A stretch of DNA of 64,000 nt from Parascedosporium putredinis (Eukaryota; Ascomycota; Sordariomycetes; Microascales; Microascaceae): the NCBI GenBank assembly GCA_949357655.1, contig CASHTG010000012.1, positions 3,906,001 to 3,970,000 on the forward strand, written 5' to 3'. The notes beneath the pieces were generated by a model. It saw nothing but the letters and a program-made list of their open reading frames with translations. It did no database searches and was not told the origin of the DNA. Positions 58,524-64,000 of the stretch are shown in pieces. Within the stretch, counting starts at the first letter, position 1. The number at the start of each line of letters is the position of its first letter. Both the position numbers and the translations under genes were made by a program.

Positions 58524-61513
58524 TTAAAAAACACCATATCACCCTCTAGCCATCCCATTTTGCCCAGAAACTCCCTAACCATGGATTCCATCGCCCCAGG
58601 CCCGCAGATGAGCGCTATCCTTCCCTCCGTAGGCTGAGCCTCCCTAGTCAACAACGCCTCGGAAAGCCTTCCCCGTTCCCCATCCACTCTGGCGACGGAC
58701 TCGTGAGCGTGTGAATTACCTTGCAGCCATCCACTTTCAACGCCGCCAAACGCTCCAAGTCGTCCCGGCAGAGAATGTCCTCCTCCCGGCGGTTCCCGTC
58801 CAGAACGGTACAGTATGTGGTGTCCTCCGGATCTTGCATCACCGCCCTAAACACTTGTAGGATGGGCGTGATGCCGCTGCCGCCGCAAATCATGACAAAC
58901 GACGACACTTTCCGGGGTGTTCCACTAATGGTGACCTGGCCCCGACCCAGGTACTCGAGCTTGCCGATCGGGCCCTTGAACTCCACCTCGTCGCCAACCG
59001 GCACTTTATCCAGCGCCGTGGTCATCTTGCCCCCGGCTAGCGCAGCTGTCGGTAGATAGAGTTTGATCAAGAGGTCAACCGACCCCTTTTGCGCGCCTTC
59101 TGACACGGGCGTGTACGCGCGGATGATATTTTCGCCGCTGGCGGGATCCTTGATGCGTAGCATGAGGTGCTGCCCAATGGGAAGTCCCACAGCTTGATGA
59201 CTGCCGAACTTGAATTTGAAAATCTTTGTGTCTGAAGACACTATGTCGATTTCGCCTAGAGTGGCCTTGACCCAATGTTTGGGATGTAAGAACTCGGTTC
59301 TTGATGCTGGTAAATCCTCCGCGGCGTTTGCACCGGAGAGGCGTTTCCTAGCATCTTCGTCGAGACTACCCAGATGGTAGTTTCTCATCATGCCCTTTGC
59401 GTTTTCACTATCTGCATGAACATGTTAGCATCATTGATACGGATTGTCTAAAAGCAAACATGGGGAGGGGTTATCGTACGGATAGCCATAAAGTCTTCAG
59501 TCACGTCTGCTCCGGCTGATGTGAGAATGCTCTGAGCGCCTCCCGGGTGGTCCTGCAGATATTCCGTTCCATCGTACACTTGCCCATCGACAACAAACAG
59601 CGGCTTCTCCTGGGAAGCCTCCGCCTTGAACTCGTCAAAAGTGAAGATCCTGGTGATATTCGCGTTCGTCATGGTTATGACCTCCTCCACTGGCGGGGTA
59701 TGCGGTTCCTCGAATCCGACTGCCCTTTCTCCCCACCGCCCGTTCAGCAAGTCTCCTCCTACCTTCTTGACCTTATCCATCCACCCTATCGAGCCCGGGA
59801 GCAACGTCGTGGGATGGTGGAAGCGAAGCCACTGGTCGCCCTTCTCGATAGTCACCTTGAACCAGGGGTTGTTCATCATACCGAGGACGGACCAATACAT
59901 ATCCCGCGGCTGACAGGCGAGGGCTTCATCCATCGCCCGGACGAGGATGCTATCCGAGTTGCGCAGCTCGAGAATGGACACGTCGTACGACCAGAAGCAC
60001 CAGCAGAAAGACGTCTCCCGGTCAGACACGTCGAGACGGCCCCCGTAAATGTCAGCTTCCGCTTCCCGAAAGCGATCTTCGGGGTATTCTACCTCTGCAA
60101 GTCTCCATGCTACCCTCGACGGCAACTGAGATTAGCGCATTGCACGGCGGTATCGGGCTTAAGTTGATAGATGGATGGCTCACATTTCCCACTATCGAGA
60201 GATATTTCTACGCGAGTGACTCGACGCCCGCCCCCACTGTAGGCGTAGCCCCGAAGAGCATATAGTTGGCTCGGTAGAGTCAAGTCGAGCACTTCTTCAT
60301 GCTGTGGGTACACCATGGCCGAATTCACGTTCAAGTCGTAGATGGCGTATTTTTCATCCCGCCACCAATGGGGCTGCGCCGCAGACATTTCCGGCGTGAC
60401 CACCGTCCTGTTTGGATCATACATGTAGTTAGCGAGGGGCCGCTTCCTCCGTACCCTATCTGATGGGAAACCTACGGAAGCACTTTGTTGTCATAGTAGT
60501 GGTACCAGTTGTCGCTGGGTTCGGCCGTGACGATTAGCCGTTTCAACCATTTAACGCTCCGGCCGCCTATTTGGCCGGGGACAACGGCGCGGAGTGGCCG
60601 GCCATGGTCTGGGCGGAGCGGCGCACCATTCATTCCGTGAGCAAGCATGATGCCCTTGTTGGGATCCATGACCCAGTTGAGTTTTAATGACGTGCCATAA
60701 TGACCGTTGGGCTAGTTTGTTTCATCAAGGTATTAGTTGCCAGTCCTCTTTCTCAAAATTTGTACAACAACCAGGAGAGTGAAATAGCGTGTATTAGATG
60801 CCATCAACGAGACTAGAACTCACGAGTTTATCTGCACCCTCCATGCAAAGATATTTAGCACGTCGTAGGGGTTTCGCTCGACGCAGCACGTTGGCCATTA
60901 AAGTTCCCGTGAACAGCGCAGTGGAGAGCCCTGCAGGTCCCCAGGAGAATCCCTTGGTCTTCCGGACGGTGTTTTGCTCTTTGCGTCTGTTTCCAGCACA
61001 TACTAGCGTGATGGGTAAGGTGATTTGCTCGAATTCCTCGATCAGTTGTTTCAAGGTTATTGTGAAGGGGTTCTCAACCAATCTAACTGCGTATTAGCAC
61101 AAGCGTCGATGCCGACGACAAATATTATCAGAGAAACGAACCCCTCAACGCTGAACTCCCATGTGAGAACCTGCTCATCGAGAACTTGGGGCACCGGACC
61201 ATGATTTCTTACGTAGAATAGGTCCACCGATGTGAGAAAACCTATACATGGTTCGTTAGCTCACATTGATGAACGGCTCACTGCCCTTCTCGTCCTCTCG
61301 CGAAGCTCAAGCTTTACCTTCTTCGTATAAGGAAGTCAACGGAGCCTCCGCGTTGAAGGGATGCACACCGGTCAGCCGAATTAAACGGCCATCTCTGGCA
61401 ACATGGTTGTCTGGTGTGTCCTTATCCTTGTCTAGCACCGAGGAGGCCGGCGTGCGAGAAGGGGGCGAAGGTAGCTTGGGAAATGGGCGCTCGACAGCCA
61501 ACATGGTGGCCAA
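58524..61513 (-). CDS. niaD: assimilatory nitrate reductase (two frameshifts)
   Basis: NAD(P)H:nitrate reductase, reducing nitrate to nitrite in the cytosol; 844 aa. Exons: 61513-61318, 61241-61142, 61082-60824, 60711-60476, 60407-60184, 60109-59480, 59411-58524. Domains in order: molybdopterin domain with the Mo-ligand Cys in VCAGNRRKEQN and a GFSWG motif, then a dimerisation region (NVNSAMVYP, WCFWSYDV, NPWFKVTIEKG). A cytochrome b5 domain follows, with both haem histidines: one in DHPGGAQ, one created by splicing in AIHSENA. The FAD/NAD domain has RAYTPVS, GPIGKLEYLG and GGSGITPILQV. One missing base at 58684-58685 switches frame at PEW/DGERGRLSEA. One in the A-run 58526-58531 hides the stop; with it the protein ends EGDMVFF, otherwise it reads to 58385. 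It is divergent from nitrite reductase. Confidence 0.95.
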
Positions 61514-62037
61514 AACTATGGTACCTAAGCACCTATGTTGAATCGTTTGGTGGCTTTTTGGGGCGAAATAGTGGTGTGTGAGTTTACAGGGTATGGAAGG
61601 GCTGTGCTAAACGGTACGGCAAGAGCAAGAGCATAGTCTCCGCGAAGACTGGCAGGGCACGACCGGTATGAAGACACAACAACGCAATGATTCTCGAGGT
61701 TCATGGGTTGGACGTTCTAGAGAGAATCTCGTGGGTAAAGATAAACGTAGCCATTGGCACAAGTCAATTGATAGAATAGAAAGGATAGGCTGCGGTAACG
61801 AGTGCAGGGCCCGCCCAGTGTTGCAAATACAAATGGCTAGATTTCAGAATTTGAACTCCCGATAGCAACATCGAACTTTGCAGATAATAATCTTGAAAGC
61901 TACGCAATTCCCAATGGGCTTTGCCCGCACGAGTTTGCGAGCCCGGCCGGCGCCGATTCTCGCCGCTCCCGGCATGAGCGTGGGAGAAATTTTCTAGCTA
62001 TCTGGCAATAAAGCAAATCCACAGCAGACGCTTACAT

Positions 62038-62045
62038 CTCCGCGG
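62038..62045 (+). promoter_or_regulatory. NirA/NIT4-type site CTCCGCGG
   Basis: Exact match to CTCCGHGG, followed by further G residues, 14 bp before a GATAAG core. Confidence 0.55.
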
Positions 62046-62058
62046 GGGCACAAGGTCA

Positions 62059-62397
62059 GATAAGGTGAATAAAGACGTAATTGAAAGTTAATCAGTCGTG
62101 GAGTCCCGTGTGTTTTGGTCTTATCTCGATATCGACTGAGTTTTCACTCTTGCGGGCGTTAGCAAAGGCGGGTCGAAGATTGTGATGTTGTCTGACCCTA
62201 CTAGACGCAAGAAAACAGGAGAAGAGTTTCGACATCTCCGCGGAGGAGGGTAGAGGTGCAGCTCGCGCTTCATATATGCCAATCGATTTTCCCTTATCAT
62301 TGGACCCACTGTTCCTCTCTTATCGTCAGAATTATCGCCGTCTACGTCGGGGACGCGGCTTCTCATGAAACCTTAACCCTAATCCAGGATCCTTATC
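62059..62397. promoter_or_regulatory. cluster of five AreA/NIT2 GATA cores
   Basis: GATAAG at 62059-62064 and CTTATC at 62120-62125, 62293-62298, 62319-62324 and 62392-62397. Five hexamers within 340 bp, interleaved with the NirA-type motifs. Confidence 0.6.
62236..62245. promoter_or_regulatory. palindromic NirA/NIT4-type site CTCCGCGGAG
   Basis: A 10-bp perfect palindrome containing the NirA consensus on both strands, overlapping by six bases, about 590 bp from the niiA start. Confidence 0.6.
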
Positions 62398-62834
62398 AGT
62401 GAAGTGGAGCGACGCGCTCATTTATTGGTCCCGGCGACGCTGCCATCGAGACTAGCCAATCGGAAGGGCCCTGTCTGACGGGGCGCTATCAGGGGCCGAT
62501 CTGCCTCCCTCCACTACCCGTCCATGATGTTTCTGATGGCTCACCCCGGATATCCAATCTTGGGGGCGAGGAGTGGAAGGAAAATAGACTAATCACACTC
62601 GCCTGATTAGAAACAAAGACGAGTTTGAACCTATCGACAGCTGAGTCTGGTAAAAATGGACCAAGAACCCTTGCGGTGGGAAGTGTCAAGTTGGTTATGC
62701 CCCCATCTTGTCATTGATGTCCTCGGAATTCATAGGCATCTTCTCTCTTTCACTTCTGAGGATCCTCATCTGCTTTCAGTTGTACCATCTATCCATCGTC
62801 GGCGTAGATGAGAGTGTAAAACCACCAAAGCATC

Positions 62835-64000
62835 ATGATCCAAGACGCGAAGAATCACCAACAAGATGATGGCCTCCCAGCAGGTAACCAAGATGGCCTT
62901 TCGAGTAGTTATCCGAATGGCTATCATACAAATGGTGTTATTACTCCCCCAGAAGATGGATCTGAAGGCGCTGTGCGAAAACGCATTGTTGTGGTGGGCC
63001 TGGGTATGGTCGCGATGGCCTTTTTGTAAGTAGCAAGGCCGTGTCAAAACACACGTCCTGCAATCCTGCAACCCTGCGACTAATATGGGTCCGGCTCTAC
63101 AGAGAAAAACTCACAAAATTGGATGCGAAGAAGAGAGAATACGACATTACAGTCATTGGCGAGGAATCTCATCTCGCGTATAACCGCGTAGGATTGTCGA
63201 CATTTTTTGAGCACAGGCTGATCGAGAATCTTTACCTCAATCCCCAGGAATGGGTAAGTGCAGCCTTCTCACGCGCCATCCCAAACTGTATAGCGTGCAT
63301 ATCTCTAATGGAAGATTTTCTACCAACTCTTTTTAGTACACATCATTCGGCGATGACTGGCTAAACTACCACCTAAACACTCGCGTGACCCAAATATTAC
63401 CAGAGACGAAATGCGTTTTGACCTCTAACAACGACATGGTGCCTTACGATATCCTAGTGCTCGCCACAGGATCGGATGCGGTGCTGCCGAAGCACACCCC
63501 CGGCTACGATGCGAACGGTGTTTTCGTATACCGCACAATCGCCGACCTCGAATCTCTCATCGAGTTTGCCTCCAGACACAAGGGAACGGTAGGCGCGGCG
63601 GTGGGCGGTGGACTCCTTGGTCTGGAGGCTGCAAAGGCTATGATGGATCTTGAGTCTTTTTCTACAGTAGCCGTCGTTGATCGCAACGAATATCTCTTGG
63701 CTCGGCAACTAGACGCCGATGCGGGCCACCTCGTCACGGAAAAGGTACGCGAGCTCGGCATTGAGGTCAAGCACAAGAAGCGAATAGCCAGTGTTGATGT
63801 CGACGGCGAGAACAACGTGATCGGTATCACATTCGAGGATGGCGAGTCAATAGATTGTAGCTGTGTCTGCTTTGCGGTTTGTTCTCCGCCCCACCACAAA
63901 AGACTTCATCGACGCGGACCAAGCTAACACAATAGTAGATCGGGGTAAGGCCAAGGGATGACTTGGCGGCGAGTGCTGGGATTCAAATTGGACCCCAAAC
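62835..64000 (+). CDS. niiA: assimilatory nitrite reductase, N-terminal part (runs off window)
   Basis: NAD(P)H:nitrite reductase, reducing nitrite to ammonium with sirohaem and Fe-S centres that lie beyond the window. Exons so far: 62835-63025, 63103-63253, 63337-63876, 63939 onward. The N-terminal FAD-binding part shows VVVGLGMVAMAF, ESHLAYNRVGLSTFFEH, LYLNPQEW, LVLATGSDAVLPK and the NAD-loop GGGLLGLEAAKAM. The polar leader of about 45 residues before the Rossmann fold is family-typical. There is no frameshift in the visible part. It is co-regulated with nitrate reductase across the shared promoter. The stop codon is outside the sequence. Confidence 0.94.

Larger units (their letters stand above)
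61514..62834. promoter_or_regulatory. bidirectional niaD-niiA promoter
   Basis: 1.32 kb between divergent nitrate and nitrite reductase starts. It contains two CTCCGCGG motifs matching the NirA consensus CTCCGHGG (62038-62045 and 62236-62243). Five GATAAG/CTTATC cores for the GATA factor AreA/NIT2 lie at 62059-62064, 62120-62125, 62293-62298, 62319-62324 and 62392-62397. This is the known architecture for nitrate induction plus nitrogen de-repression, established in Aspergillus and Neurospora. All sites lie in the niiA-proximal half. Confidence 0.75.

Overview
The window is nuclear DNA of a filamentous ascomycete (Pezizomycotina; the order cannot be fixed from sequence alone). The signs are short GT-AG introns of about 50-220 nt with donors such as GTAAGT, GTACGT and GTGAGT, and typical mould gene families: GMC oxidases, 2EXR, NACHT-ankyrin, DUF6536, PTH11-like rhodopsin-domain, Dal5-type MFS and C2H2/Zn2Cys6 regulators. 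A divergent nitrate/nitrite reductase pair lies at the right end. I find 20 protein genes and no convincing RNA gene, transposon or CRISPR array.

Layout. 0.9-14.2 kb, all minus strand: a secreted GMC oxidase with an acidic tail, a 2EXR protein, an FMP52-like protein and a giant NACHT-ankyrin receptor. 14.6-24.4 kb, plus strand: a small secreted protein, a GFA-family protein, a PLP-dependent decarboxylase and a LaeA-like methyltransferase. 24.5-40.5 kb: a DUF6536 membrane protein (-), a second GMC oxidase (+), a medium-chain reductase (-), a RidA-like protein (-), a zinc-finger regulator (-) and an MFS transporter (-). 40.5-46.9 kb has no recognisable gene. 46.9-58.3 kb: a rhodopsin-domain protein (+), a second DUF6536 protein (-), a second MFS transporter (+) and a degenerate membrane-anchored aspartic protease (+). 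58.5-64 kb: nitrate reductase (-) and the start of nitrite reductase (+), sharing a 1.3 kb promoter with two CTCCGCGG NirA-type motifs and five GATAAG/CTTATC cores.

The most striking feature of the DNA is that 13 of the 20 genes change reading frame inside conserved coding sequence, about 30 times in all. Nearly every change equals one missing base (one is an extra base), and most sit in short homopolymers, chiefly C/G. When each is counted as one base, every exon closes in frame: the NACHT-ankyrin gene gives exactly 2133 codons plus stop after eight changes. This looks like uncorrected homopolymer error in the assembly rather than gene decay. One GMC gene also carries an in-frame TAA that this does not explain.

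Functional reading. Nitrate and nitrite reductase are the two catalytic steps of nitrate assimilation. The genes at 16.5-40.5 kb (decarboxylase, methyltransferase, GMC oxidase, MDR reductase, RidA, two-finger regulator, transporter) could be a small amine- or amino-acid-derived metabolic cluster without a PKS/NRPS; that is inference. The NACHT-ankyrin protein belongs to the fungal NLR-like class used in self/non-self recognition.
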